Origin: Anoxybacterium sp963668245
Lineage (GTDB): Bacteria; Bacillota; Clostridia; Peptostreptococcales; Anaerovoracaceae
Assembly: GCA_963668245.2 (NCBI GenBank)
Contig: OY764195.2
Location: forward strand, 2,604,001 to 2,668,000
DNA: 64,000 nucleotides
Reading direction: 5' to 3'
This document shows positions 28,309 to 37,082 of this stretch, one piece after another. Made by a program: the position numbers and the translations under genes. The notes under the pieces are model-generated. The model ran no database searches. It was not told the DNA's origin and saw nothing but the letters and a program-made list of their open reading frames with translations. Within the stretch, counting starts at the first letter, position 1. Each line of letters opens with the position of its first letter.

Positions 28309-28388
28309 AATGAACCTCCACGTTCTTTCTCCCTGCGGCCAGCCCGCAATCCAATACCATTCCTAATTTTTATGGTTCAACTAAAGTT

Positions 28389-28988
28389 TCAACGGAATAC
28401 ACCACCTTTTAGAATCTCAAAATTGAAGATGCTCCCTGGAGTACTTTCTCTTTTAAAGGATAACTGCACCCCGCCATTTTCCAATTGTATACATAGGACC
28501 ATATCAGACCTAATACCCATTTCTGCAATTTCCTCGTTGGATATTTCCTTTGATACAATCCCCTTCTCCTGTGCGCTTTTTATCAAATCTGAAAAAAATC
28601 GATGCCGATTTGATACGATACCCTGCATTTTTAGATTCAGTTCCTTTTCATAACGATAAACATCAAAGGAAAACATCACCGTAGTAATTTGAGGATAGTT
28701 TTCATAATATTCTACATAGGAGTTTAAGTAGAAACCAATTGCTTCCTCTGGCTCCATTCGATTATCTATTACCGTATTTTTGATAAATTCATCGAAGATA
28801 GCGAATCGGTCCAAAATAGTCAGGACGATATCTTTCTTGCCATCAAACTGCCTATATACGGCAGGTTCTGTAACACCTTGTCGTTTGGCAATCTCTTTTG
28901 AGGTGAGCCCCTGAATTCCAAGCTCATCTAAGATGTCAATCGCACTGATAATAATTTTCTCTTTCCTGCTCAAATAGTCATCAATCAT
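28389..28988 (-). CDS. TetR-family transcriptional regulator
   Basis: 199 residues. An N-terminal HTH (LTSKEIAKRQGVTEPAVYRQF, about 29-49) is followed by a helical ligand-binding domain of no recognisable subfamily. It heads the nine-gene cluster and probably autoregulates it through the palindrome GTTAGTACTAAC at 29008-29019. The SD is GGAGAA. The ligand is unknown. Confidence 0.88.
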   Translation of the reverse strand: MIDDYLSRKEKIIISAIDILDELGIQGLTSKEIAKRQGVTEPAVYRQFDGKKDIVLTILDRFAIFDEFIKNTVIDNRMEPEEAIGFYLNSYVEYYENYPQITTVMFSFDVYRYEKELNLKMQGIVSNRHRFFSDLIKSAQEKGIVSKEISNEEIAEMGIRSDMVLCIQLENGGVQLSFKRESTPGSIFNFEILKGGVFR

Positions 28989-29007
28989 GGGGGTTCTCCT
29001 TTGGTGC

Positions 29008-29054
29008 GTTAGTACTAACTAACTATATTCTATCAAAAATTTTTTTTGGTTCAA
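29008..29054 (-). promoter_or_regulatory. Promoter and palindromic operator of the TetR/signalling cluster
   Basis: On the minus strand, TTGAAC (29049-29054), a 16-bp spacer and TAGAAT (29027-29032). Just downstream is a perfect 12-bp palindrome GTTAGTACTAAC (29008-29019) flanked by a further TTAGTTAG. Its position over the start site fits autorepression by the TetR protein. Confidence 0.65.
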
Positions 29055-29169
29055 GTTGAAAAACAACAAAAACCCATTGATTTTACCATGATAATGGATA
29101 AGCATTTCATAAATTACCAACTCTTTCCTCGAATGTATCAAAGTCTTTCTTTCGCTTCCTTACCGAATA

Positions 29170-31203
29170 TCATCCGCATTCTTCTTCCACTCTTTCCAAC
29201 ACGACATACAATGTGAAGCATGTGCCTTTCCCAAGCTCACTTTGAACACTAATCTTAGCATCCATGCGCTCTGACAGCTTTTGACACAGGGCAAGCCCAA
29301 TTCCTGCACCCTGATATTTTTTGGTAAAGGACTCGTCTGCCTGCGAAAACATATGAAACAATAATGGTAACATATCCTGGCCAATACCGATTCCCGTATC
29401 TTCTACACAAAATTCCACCATTGACGTTCCACGCTCACCGCAATAAGTTCTTACTTTTTTTGCTGTGAGTTTTACCATGCCTGATTCTGTGAACTTCAAT
29501 GCATTGCTAACAAACTCCTCAAAAATTTTGCGAAGCCCAATTTCATCTCCATACAGTAAGTCTGGCAGGGCTGCATCAACTTCAGATATGATTTCAACTG
29601 GTTTGTTTTCAGGCATGGTACCTCGCGCGTTAAATACCACTTCTTCAACCAAAGCTCTTAATTTGAACACGGTTTTTTCAATATCTGTAGATGATTCCGC
29701 TTCCACCAAGTCCATAATGTTTTTGATCAAATTTAACATACGGTAGCTTGCTTCTCGAATAAATAGAACCTCTTCCTTCTGCTCCTCATCTAAATCAGTC
29801 ATTTGCAGCAATTGAAGCATACCTACGATACCATTCATTGGAGTTCGTAGCTCGTGGGTTATATTATGCAAAAACTTACTTTTCAACTGATTTGCATCTT
29901 CAGCAGTTTCTTTTGCTCTTTTGAGTTGCTGTTCTATTTCGATTTTTTGGGTTACATCGGAAATAAGTAGGCCTAGCTTATCCTCATCAAAAGGATAGAC
30001 ATGAATATCAAAGAATTTCCCAAAAAATGCTGAAAAGCGTTCCAATTTTCGGCTTTCTTTCTGGCTTAAAATTTCTTTATATTCCTCAATCCAAGATAAA
30101 TCATAACCAGGAATCCCCTCCTGTAACGTTTTGCCAATCAGAGTTTCGCGTTTTAATCCAGTGAGTCTTTCATACCCCTGATTCACTTCTACAAACTGGA
30201 AAGTCATAGGATTATCTTGAAAATCCTTTACAGCTTCCAATACCACAAACCCTTGATTAATACTATTGAAAAGCTGATTATATTTAAAGAATTGCTTCTC
30301 TTTTTCTTCTTCTGCATAGATTCGGTCTGATACATCCAATGCGAATCCCTCTAATCCATTTGATTTTTCGTTGTCTTGACTTGGTACCCATATAATGTGA
30401 TATCGAATATCTCCATCGCTTAAGGTTCTACGTAGCAATTTCCCTGATAAACAACTGGCTTTCTGTGCCATATCGCACTTTTCAGGAATACAATTACAAT
30501 CCTCATTTAATATGCTGCATTTTTTTCCAGCCATTTGTTGTGGATTTGATAGATCATACATGTCTAGCATTGCACGATTCATATCGGTTATGGTGCCATT
30601 TTCGTCCAAATAAAAATATCCTACTGGCGAATTTTCCATAAATAACTGGAAGTGTTTTTCACTTTTGCTCAGCTCTGCTTTGATATGTTTTCTATCGTAT
30701 ACATTCATGAAAAAGTAGGATACTCCAATGATATAGATGGATAATAAAATAATTCCGCTGTCTTCAAGATTTCTGATTGCCCAAAGTATAATAAAGAGAA
30801 TACTAAAAACAAAGGAAATCAGTATCAATTCTCGGAGTCCATCTTGAAAAAGCGGAGTCAACAAAACTGCGGCTATCACTAAGAAAAATAAATAATGCTG
30901 CGGATTTTTTGTTTGTAAAATGGAAAAAGTGGATGCGATAATCATTAGAAAGAACAAGATAAAAGTAATAGCTGAAATTTTTTTCTTTATGAAAGCTATT
31001 CGATTCGATAAAATGTATATCAGAAAAAAACTGGCAGTAAAAAAGAATCCCATTCCCCATGTTGATCGATTGCCATCATCTAAGATATAAAACAATGCCA
31101 TATTGAGGGGAATCAGAATGGAAGCAAGCAAATAGATTGCACGAAACTGTTCCAACCTATGATATTCTCTTTTTACGGTATTCTTATGAGCAGAACCAGT
31201 CAT
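29170..31203 (-). CDS. Multi-pass membrane sensor histidine kinase with two PAS domains
   Basis: 677 residues. About six hydrophobic helices (20-170) are followed by PAS-1 (about 180-300), PAS-2 (about 305-415), HisKA (NITHELRTPMNG) and HATPase (EFVSNALKF, DTGIGIG, GAGIGLAL). PAS-1 contains a cysteine-rich insertion (C-x6-C-x-C-x4-C-x6-C, in CSILNEDCNCIPEKC and the following SC), suggesting redox or metal sensing. It has no receiver domain. The candidate partner is the dual-receiver protein at 33711. SD AGAGGG. Confidence 0.9.
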   Translation of the reverse strand: MTGSAHKNTVKREYHRLEQFRAIYLLASILIPLNMALFYILDDGNRSTWGMGFFFTASFFLIYILSNRIAFIKKKISAITFILFFLMIIASTFSILQTKNPQHYLFFLVIAAVLLTPLFQDGLRELILISFVFSILFIILWAIRNLEDSGIILLSIYIIGVSYFFMNVYDRKHIKAELSKSEKHFQLFMENSPVGYFYLDENGTITDMNRAMLDMYDLSNPQQMAGKKCSILNEDCNCIPEKCDMAQKASCLSGKLLRRTLSDGDIRYHIIWVPSQDNEKSNGLEGFALDVSDRIYAEEEKEKQFFKYNQLFNSINQGFVVLEAVKDFQDNPMTFQFVEVNQGYERLTGLKRETLIGKTLQEGIPGYDLSWIEEYKEILSQKESRKLERFSAFFGKFFDIHVYPFDEDKLGLLISDVTQKIEIEQQLKRAKETAEDANQLKSKFLHNITHELRTPMNGIVGMLQLLQMTDLDEEQKEEVLFIREASYRMLNLIKNIMDLVEAESSTDIEKTVFKLRALVEEVVFNARGTMPENKPVEIISEVDAALPDLLYGDEIGLRKIFEEFVSNALKFTESGMVKLTAKKVRTYCGERGTSMVEFCVEDTGIGIGQDMLPLLFHMFSQADESFTKKYQGAGIGLALCQKLSERMDAKISVQSELGKGTCFTLYVVLERVEEECG

Positions 31204-31519
31204 TATTCAACCCTCTTTCAATACAATCAACCATGTGTAGCAAAATCTTATCTTCGTAAGTACATAGTTTTTTGGCCATGGATTCAAGTGTTCAACAATT
31301 TCTGATTTTAGTGGCGTGTTCTTTTATTTTAACGAATATCTTTTTTACTTTCCATACTATTTTATAGATTGCTGTTTTTTTTATACAAATTACAATTTAT
31401 TAGTTTTATAAAAACAATTTTACATTTCACATCATATAATTACAGATTTTTCTGTTAATTTAGTCGTTGTTGAGATATAATGATTCCCAAAGTGCTATTA
31501 TAAAGATTGAGGTGATAAC
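31204..31519. other. AT-rich divergent intergenic region
   Basis: 316 bp between divergent signalling genes. On the plus strand TATAAT (31476-31481) with a weak TGTTAA 17 bp upstream (31453-31458) is a plausible promoter for the LytTR gene. Upstream ACAATTTTACATTTCAC-like stretches (near 31408-31430) loosely resemble paired LytTR-binding repeats. No ORF or RNA is evident. Confidence 0.4.
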
Positions 31520-32257
31520 ATGTTGCAAATTGCTATCTGTGAAGATGATCTATGTTGGCAAAACAACCTGGTAAAAATTATCAACAATATCATTGCCAAA
31601 AACAAAATGGATGCCTCGGTTGTTTTACAAGCCAGCGATATGGATACGGTGAAGTCTTACTTAAAGAAAAACTCAGCAAATGTATTCCTACTAGATATTG
31701 ATCTTCATGGTACAGAAAATGGACTCCTGCTAGCGCGAACCATTCGAAGGAATGATGTCAATGCATATATCGTATTCATTACTGCTCACCTAGAGTTTCT
31801 TTTACTTGCTTTCAAAGTTCAGGCTTTTGATTTTTTACCCAAGCCCGTCACAGCCGAAATTCTCGAAAAGCTTTTACTCAACATATCCTCCCATTATCTC
31901 CAAAAGCAGGAGGCAAGCCAATTCGAATCAAAATTACGAATCAAAAGTGGTTCTTCCATATTCGCTATTCCAATTCATTCGATCCTTTTTATTGAACGCG
32001 TTGGCTCTGACACCTATATTCACTTAATTGATAAAAGTATAAAAACATGCCGGCTATCTCTTGATTATTTAGAAGGCGAGTTCGGGAACAATGAATGTGT
32101 TCGTTGCCACCGAGCTTTTATAGTCAATCAAAGATATATCCGTGAGATAAACCTGAAAGAAAAAACGCTGATTTTGGACAATGGAGAAGCATGTCCTATC
32201 GGAGGCAAATACAAGCAGCTTTTTTTAGATAATTATCAAGATCAAAAAGCAGAATAA
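31520..32257 (+). CDS. LytTR-family response regulator
   Basis: 245 residues. An N-terminal receiver (IAICEDD, phospho-Asp in LLDIDLHG, TA, Lys in PKP) is followed by a LytTR DNA-binding domain (about 140-240) with FIERVGSDTYIHL and RCHRAFIVN. This is the AgrA/VirR architecture. It is followed 114 bp later by an AgrC-like partner. The start follows GAGGTG. Confidence 0.92.
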   Translation: MLQIAICEDDLCWQNNLVKIINNIIAKNKMDASVVLQASDMDTVKSYLKKNSANVFLLDIDLHGTENGLLLARTIRRNDVNAYIVFITAHLEFLLLAFKVQAFDFLPKPVTAEILEKLLLNISSHYLQKQEASQFESKLRIKSGSSIFAIPIHSILFIERVGSDTYIHLIDKSIKTCRLSLDYLEGEFGNNECVRCHRAFIVNQRYIREINLKEKTLILDNGEACPIGGKYKQLFLDNYQDQKAE

Positions 32258-32371
32258 TTGTTTCTCTTTTCAGAAACAAGCAGCGAATGAAAAATTTTCT
32301 TTTTCAATAACACAAGCCAAAATAACCGTTTTCTCTATTTTTTTGATGCGAAGAAAGCTATAGGTATTAAG

Positions 32372-33772
32372 ATGGATTTACAGAAAATACCCAATTTCAT
32401 GTTTGCCACCCTTTCTTCTGATGGCAACTTTCTTACAGCTTCTATGGATTTTTGCGAGCTCATAGGATATACCAAAACAGAGGTTTTATCCATGAATCAG
32501 AAAGACTTAATTTCACATAATGATTTATTGAATCTGATAGAAAAAGAATTGGAAGTCCTATCGAAAGCAAGGGACTCTTTCCAGTATTCTTGCCAATACC
32601 GATCCAAATCAGGTCATAAACTTTGGTTTCAAATCAATTGTATTTTGGACGACGTTAAAGCTCAAAATGCTTCTGGTTTTTTTTGGTACATCCAAGATAA
32701 TTCAAAAGAAAAAATGCTTAGGAGCGATTTGAATCAAAGAATCAGAGAATACAGAAAACTGATGGATTTCTTTCCAATCGGAATCTTTTTAGTACAGCAA
32801 AAAACTCTTTACTATACCAACAAAGCTGGTCTTAAAATCATTGAAGCTCCAGCCAGATATTCTATCAAGGGAATCGATCCATTGATTTTCATTGACGAAC
32901 CGTATCATGAAAAAGTGAGAGAGGCGATCCGAGCTGGCATTGAAGACAATCGAACCATATCTTTTCAAAATGTATCCATTCATACCTGTATGAATCACAA
33001 GAGGTTGGTAGAGATAGCCTTCACTACCTTTACAACTCGAAACAATTTAGTCGGAATGGCCATTGTCAATGATGTCAATGACCGCTTGGAAAAAGAATTC
33101 GAGACAAAGCTTAATTTTGAGATGCTTCAAAATTATATTCACTATATGGATGGGACCACCTCTGAATTTCGTAAAATAAGACACAAATATCTGAATATTC
33201 TTCAGGGTATCTCTGGATTTCTTGATTTAGAAGATTTAGATGGAGCAACGAGCTATTTGAAAAATATGCTTGACGGTATGAAAGACACACCTGTCAATCA
33301 CATATTCCGTCTATATATGATTCATCCATTTGCATTACGCGGACTAATCGCAACCAAATTAAATGTCGCAGAAGCGGTAGGTATTTCTTGTTCTTTGGTT
33401 GTAACCGAAGAAATCAATGTGACTTTATCCAATTTGCCTTTGTCTAAGCTAAGTGAAATTATTGAACTATGTCTAACGAAAGCCATCAATCTTGCTTCAA
33501 GTGCACCGTTGAAAATTTTAAATATCACAATGGCAGATTATCCGGATAAGAGCATTGTGATGATTGAGAACACCATCGATGAAAAGGACAAAGATAAGAT
33601 TCTAAGCATCCCGCCAAAAGAATTTTTCATTGAACGAAACATATTACAATCCCTCTATCCAACTGTCATTCGAAAAGAGCATCAGTTAGATAAAATTTAT
33701 ACGCAGGAAATTACAATTCTGAAAAATCATAAGCCACATGCTTCAGTAGGCGTTCAATTTCCTTTAGATTGA
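32372..33772 (+). CDS. PAS sensor protein with degenerate AgrC-like (GHKL) kinase module
   Basis: 466 residues, no membrane helix. Two PAS-like domains (about 1-115 and 125-245) precede an AgrC-type dimerisation helix that keeps its histidine (RKIRHKYLNILQGISGFL). The ATPase part looks broken: the N-box reads EIIELCLTKAINLA where AgrC-like kinases have LLDNAIE, and no GxGL box follows. It may be a phosphatase, a phosphotransfer scaffold or an inactive sensor for the LytTR regulator. The last 62 bp overlap, antisense, the 3' end of the dual-receiver gene. Confidence 0.8.
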   Translation: MDLQKIPNFMFATLSSDGNFLTASMDFCELIGYTKTEVLSMNQKDLISHNDLLNLIEKELEVLSKARDSFQYSCQYRSKSGHKLWFQINCILDDVKAQNASGFFWYIQDNSKEKMLRSDLNQRIREYRKLMDFFPIGIFLVQQKTLYYTNKAGLKIIEAPARYSIKGIDPLIFIDEPYHEKVREAIRAGIEDNRTISFQNVSIHTCMNHKRLVEIAFTTFTTRNNLVGMAIVNDVNDRLEKEFETKLNFEMLQNYIHYMDGTTSEFRKIRHKYLNILQGISGFLDLEDLDGATSYLKNMLDGMKDTPVNHIFRLYMIHPFALRGLIATKLNVAEAVGISCSLVVTEEINVTLSNLPLSKLSEIIELCLTKAINLASSAPLKILNITMADYPDKSIVMIENTIDEKDKDKILSIPPKEFFIERNILQSLYPTVIRKEHQLDKIYTQEITILKNHKPHASVGVQFPLD

Positions 33773-34559
33773 CTGGCTTTACTAGATAGTCATCCATCCC
33801 TGCTTTTTTGCATCGTTCTACATCATTTTTTGTTGCATTACCAGACAATGCAACTATAGTAGAATGCCTTGCTTCTGTTTCCATTTCTCTAATTTTTGAG
33901 GCAGCCTCGTATCCATCCATAATGGGCATCTGGCAATCCATTATAATCAAATCGAATGGATTCTTGAAATAAGCATCAACTGCTGCTTTCCCGTCGCCCA
34001 CGATAAGAAGGTTACGCACTCGATTGGAAAGCAATTTAGTAAAATACTGCTGATTTACATAGTTGTCTTCGGCAACGAGCAACCGAAGATCATAAGACTG
34101 CTTGCAACAATGCTCCTGATAGATGCCTAGGACAGTTTCTTGAACCATTTGCACTTCTGACTCAGTAGAAAGAGCTGCCCCAATGAGTTCAAGCAATACG
34201 GACTTTCTATAGGGTTGATATAGAATCGGATATCCACCCATTTTTTCAGATGCTTTGCCAAACGGAATCACATTCATATCACCAGAAAGGATTACCGGAA
34301 CATTCTTTCCTTGTACTTTTCCAGCCACTAGTATTTCTGGTGCCAAACCCATGTAATGCATTAATTCAAAGTGTTCTTGAGAAATGATCAATAAATCATA
34401 TCCCTCCCGATCTCCTCTTCCAACTGCTTCTGTGAGACTAATGGCATCCATCACAAGACAGCCCTCATCTTCTATAAAAGAGCGTAACACGACTTTATTC
34501 TGATAATCCGAATCGATAATGAGTATTCGCTTGTCCTTGAGAAATCTATATTGATTCAT
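33711..34559 (-). CDS. Dual-receiver response regulator (pseudo-REC plus REC)
   Basis: 282 residues. The first receiver fold (1-125) begins ILIIDSD but has ISQEHF at the phospho-Asp position, so it cannot be phosphorylated there. The second (about 145-280) is intact: VAEDNYVN, IMDCQMPIMDG, LSGN and VKPV. The pseudo-REC/REC tandem mirrors the C-terminal part of the hybrid kinase at 19230, as if split from a similar kinase. There is no output domain. SD GGAGAA. Confidence 0.88.
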   Translation of the reverse strand: MNQYRFLKDKRILIIDSDYQNKVVLRSFIEDEGCLVMDAISLTEAVGRGDREGYDLLIISQEHFELMHYMGLAPEILVAGKVQGKNVPVILSGDMNVIPFGKASEKMGGYPILYQPYRKSVLLELIGAALSTESEVQMVQETVLGIYQEHCCKQSYDLRLLVAEDNYVNQQYFTKLLSNRVRNLLIVGDGKAAVDAYFKNPFDLIIMDCQMPIMDGYEAASKIREMETEARHSTIVALSGNATKNDVERCKKAGMDDYLVKPVNLKEIERLLKHVAYDFSEL

Positions 34560-34677
34560 CTTTGTATTCTCCTGTTACTTAATATAAAAAAATTTCGTTA
34601 TAGATTCGTTCCGTTCATACCCAGTATCAATTCGATTTAATCATTTCAAACAAGTTTATAATTACATTATATCTATT

Positions 34678-36837
34678 TTATTCCTCATTATCCAGTACGT
34701 ATCCATATGTTCTGACGCGGTCTCCTTCTGCTTCTAGGTAAACGCCTTGTATCTCTGGCGCAAATCCAGGAAACTGGTTGATTCCTTCTTCCAGAATTAA
34801 AAAATATTTTTGTGCCGTCTCATTCCAACGTTCTCCTGGCACAACACAATAAATGCCTGGCGGATATGGCAGTGCCCCTTCCACCGCAATTTCACCCACA
34901 ATTTGATCGAGTGGCACCAACTTCGTATTGTTTTTTAGGAATTCCCAGTGCGCTTTTTGTGGGGATATGATTTTTTCCGGGAAGTATTCCGAACGAAATA
35001 ACCGTTTTTGATAAAGCTTTGCATCATTACTTTTATAAAAATCATGCATTTCCTGACAGAGGGTTCGAATGGTATAACCTTCGTATCGCTTTTCATATCT
35101 TCGGTACAATTCTGGGAGGACTTCACTAACTGGTGCGTCCGATAGAATCATCTGCTCAAACCGCTCTAATTCTGAAATTAAGCGTTCCATTTTTTCAAAA
35201 GATTCTGCGGGCGTCATCAAGAACAAAATGGAATTCAAATCATTCTTTTCTGGAATAATCCGATGTTCTCTTAAATAATTTGCAAGTATTGCGGCTGGAA
35301 TCCCAAACTCATCGTATTCTCCTGTCTCGGATATAATACCTGGCGTAGTAAGCATAAATTTATTAGGATCTACAAAATATTGGTCGTTGCCATATCCTTC
35401 AAAAGCATGCCATTGTTCACCTGGTTGAAACCGAAAGAAATCTATGGAAGATTGGATTTCTTCTGTTGTATAATCCTCCCAATTTTTGCCACGAACGGTT
35501 GGAGGTATGAATGGACGCAGTAATTGACATCGGCGAAGCACTTGTTTTCTCGCTTCAATGCCGATTCTTACACACTCTGCCCATAGATGCCTGCCGGCTT
35601 CACCATCTTGCATCCTTGCATTGACATCTAAAACTGCAAACAACGGATAGAACGGACTGGTACTTGTGTGAAGTCTAAATGCGTTATTAAACCGTTTATG
35701 GTCAATATACCGTTTTTGTCCTTTGATATGCTCATCCTTCTTATGGATATAAGAGGATTGTGAAAATCCGGCTTGTTGTTTATGGACTGATTGAGTGACA
35801 AATATCCCCGGATCATTTTCTGTCAATTCTAATAGAAGAGGGGAACAGTCTCTCATGATTGGGATAAATTGTTCATAACCTACCCATGCAGAATCAAAGA
35901 GAATGTAATCGCAGAGATGACCAATCTCATCCACAACTTTTCTTGCGTTATAGATGGTTCCATCATAGGTTCCCAATTGAATTACGGCCAAACGAAATGG
36001 TCTTTCTTGCTTTGCCTTTTCTGGATCAATTTTTTTTGCTTGCTCACGAAGATAATCCTCATCAAAACAATGTGCATCTATTCCACCGATAAATCCATAT
36101 GGATTTCTGGCTGTTTCTAAAAACACAGCATTACCACCAGCTTGTGATAGAGCAGAATTATAGACAGACTTATGGTTGTTTCGGTCAAACAACACTAAGT
36201 CCCCCTGCACAATCAACGCACTTATGGTAATACTATTTGCTGTACTCGTTCCATTCATAACAAAATAAGTCTTATTTGCATTATATACTCTCGCCGCATT
36301 CATTTCTGCATCAGCAGCGGGTCCTTCATGAATGAGTAAATCTCCTAATGCAACATCTGCATTACAAAGGTCGGTTCGAAAAATATTTTCACCATAAAAC
36401 TCATACAAATACCTGCCTGCGGGATGCTTCATAAAATACTGACCACCTTGATGCCCGGGACAGTCAAATTGTAAATTATGTATTTCCAAATAATTGATCA
36501 TCGTACGAAAAAACGGTGGAAGCACTTTTTCCTGATATTCTGTAGCCATAGACTCAATTTCTTCGCTGATTTCTTTTCGATTTATACTAGTGCAATCATA
36601 TATTCTTGAAACTTCCTGTTTCATCTGTTCTGGAATCACTTTGCAGGTTCGCAATATCACGATGATAGGAATTTCAAATTTTGTTTCCCTCGCTACTGTA
36701 ATCCATTCGACATCCAAGTCTGCAAGTACCACTGCTGCAACATCTGTAAAATCCGTCTCATCGACTAAAACAATACTTCTTCCAGTAGAAAAATAAGATT
36801 TTGATGTCATGGTGCATGCAATTTTTAATGGTTTCAT
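34678..36837 (-). CDS. speC: Orn/Lys/Arg decarboxylase, probably ornithine decarboxylase
   Basis: About 719 residues. A receiver-like wing domain (about 1-110) precedes a fold-type-I PLP domain with the Schiff-base lysine in SVHKQQAGFSQ, and a C-terminal domain. The C-terminal run GALPYPPGIYCVVPGE and later NQFPGFAPEIQGVY resembles SpeC/SpeF more than CadA or AdiA, favouring ornithine to putrescine plus CO2. The start at 36837 follows AGGAGG; an upstream in-frame ATG has no site. Two palindromic elements lie just upstream (36914-36952). Decarboxylation of this type supports polyamine supply or acid resistance. Confidence 0.87.
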   Translation of the reverse strand: MKPLKIACTMTSKSYFSTGRSIVLVDETDFTDVAAVVLADLDVEWITVARETKFEIPIIVILRTCKVIPEQMKQEVSRIYDCTSINRKEISEEIESMATEYQEKVLPPFFRTMINYLEIHNLQFDCPGHQGGQYFMKHPAGRYLYEFYGENIFRTDLCNADVALGDLLIHEGPAADAEMNAARVYNANKTYFVMNGTSTANSITISALIVQGDLVLFDRNNHKSVYNSALSQAGGNAVFLETARNPYGFIGGIDAHCFDEDYLREQAKKIDPEKAKQERPFRLAVIQLGTYDGTIYNARKVVDEIGHLCDYILFDSAWVGYEQFIPIMRDCSPLLLELTENDPGIFVTQSVHKQQAGFSQSSYIHKKDEHIKGQKRYIDHKRFNNAFRLHTSTSPFYPLFAVLDVNARMQDGEAGRHLWAECVRIGIEARKQVLRRCQLLRPFIPPTVRGKNWEDYTTEEIQSSIDFFRFQPGEQWHAFEGYGNDQYFVDPNKFMLTTPGIISETGEYDEFGIPAAILANYLREHRIIPEKNDLNSILFLMTPAESFEKMERLISELERFEQMILSDAPVSEVLPELYRRYEKRYEGYTIRTLCQEMHDFYKSNDAKLYQKRLFRSEYFPEKIISPQKAHWEFLKNNTKLVPLDQIVGEIAVEGALPYPPGIYCVVPGERWNETAQKYFLILEEGINQFPGFAPEIQGVYLEAEGDRVRTYGYVLDNEE

Positions 36838-36913
36838 ATGGTTCCTCCTGTTCCTTTTTTTCATAATGCTACTTACTATTGACACTATAATACATGGATT
36901 TTATCTATGCACT

Positions 36914-36952
36914 TGCAAATTTATTTGCACCTATATTGCAAATAAATTTGCA
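36914..36952. promoter_or_regulatory. Paired 16-bp dyads upstream of the decarboxylase
   Basis: TGCAAATTTATTTGCA (36914-36929) and TGCAAATAAATTTGCA (36937-36952). Each is nearly palindromic, and the two are reverse complements of each other with centres 23 bp apart. They lie 75-115 bp upstream of the decarboxylase ATG, where the promoter is expected, and look like a double operator. Confidence 0.6.
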
Positions 36953-36962
36953 GTCTGTTTTC

Positions 36963-37004
36963 AAAAAATACCCTAGCCTATTTTTGCAAATAGACTAGGG
37001 TATT
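36963..37004 (-). terminator. Strong intrinsic terminator after the TnpB-like gene
   Basis: A near-perfect 38-nt hairpin, AATACCCTAG/CTAGGGTATT extended by CTATTT/AAATAG with one mismatch. A run of six T follows on the minus strand. It ends transcripts coming from the TnpB-like gene and insulates the decarboxylase. Confidence 0.92.
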
Positions 37005-37082
37005 GAATAGCTGCACTTTCATACCATTTTGGCACGCTTCTAGGAAGCCTCGGCTGCGGCAGCAATTGCATTCTAATATTCT
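37005..37082 (-). ncRNA. Candidate structured RNA (omega-RNA-like 3' segment)
   Basis: The 78 bp between the TnpB-like stop and the terminator are unusually GC-rich for this genome. Read on the minus strand they can form three consecutive small hairpins: GCTG-CCG-CAGC (37053-37063), GCTTC-CTA-GAAGC (37036-37048) and TGCCA-AAA-TGGTA (37022-37034). TnpB genes typically carry an omega-RNA across their 3' end, with a guide beyond the hairpins, and the position fits. No guide boundary or target could be fixed by eye. This is a positional and structural inference. Confidence 0.45.

Noticed and set aside
28334..28348. TGCGG/CCGCA hairpin before the MCP gene as a terminator
   Set aside because: The stem is 5 bp with no T tract on the coding strand, and the MCP site follows closely.
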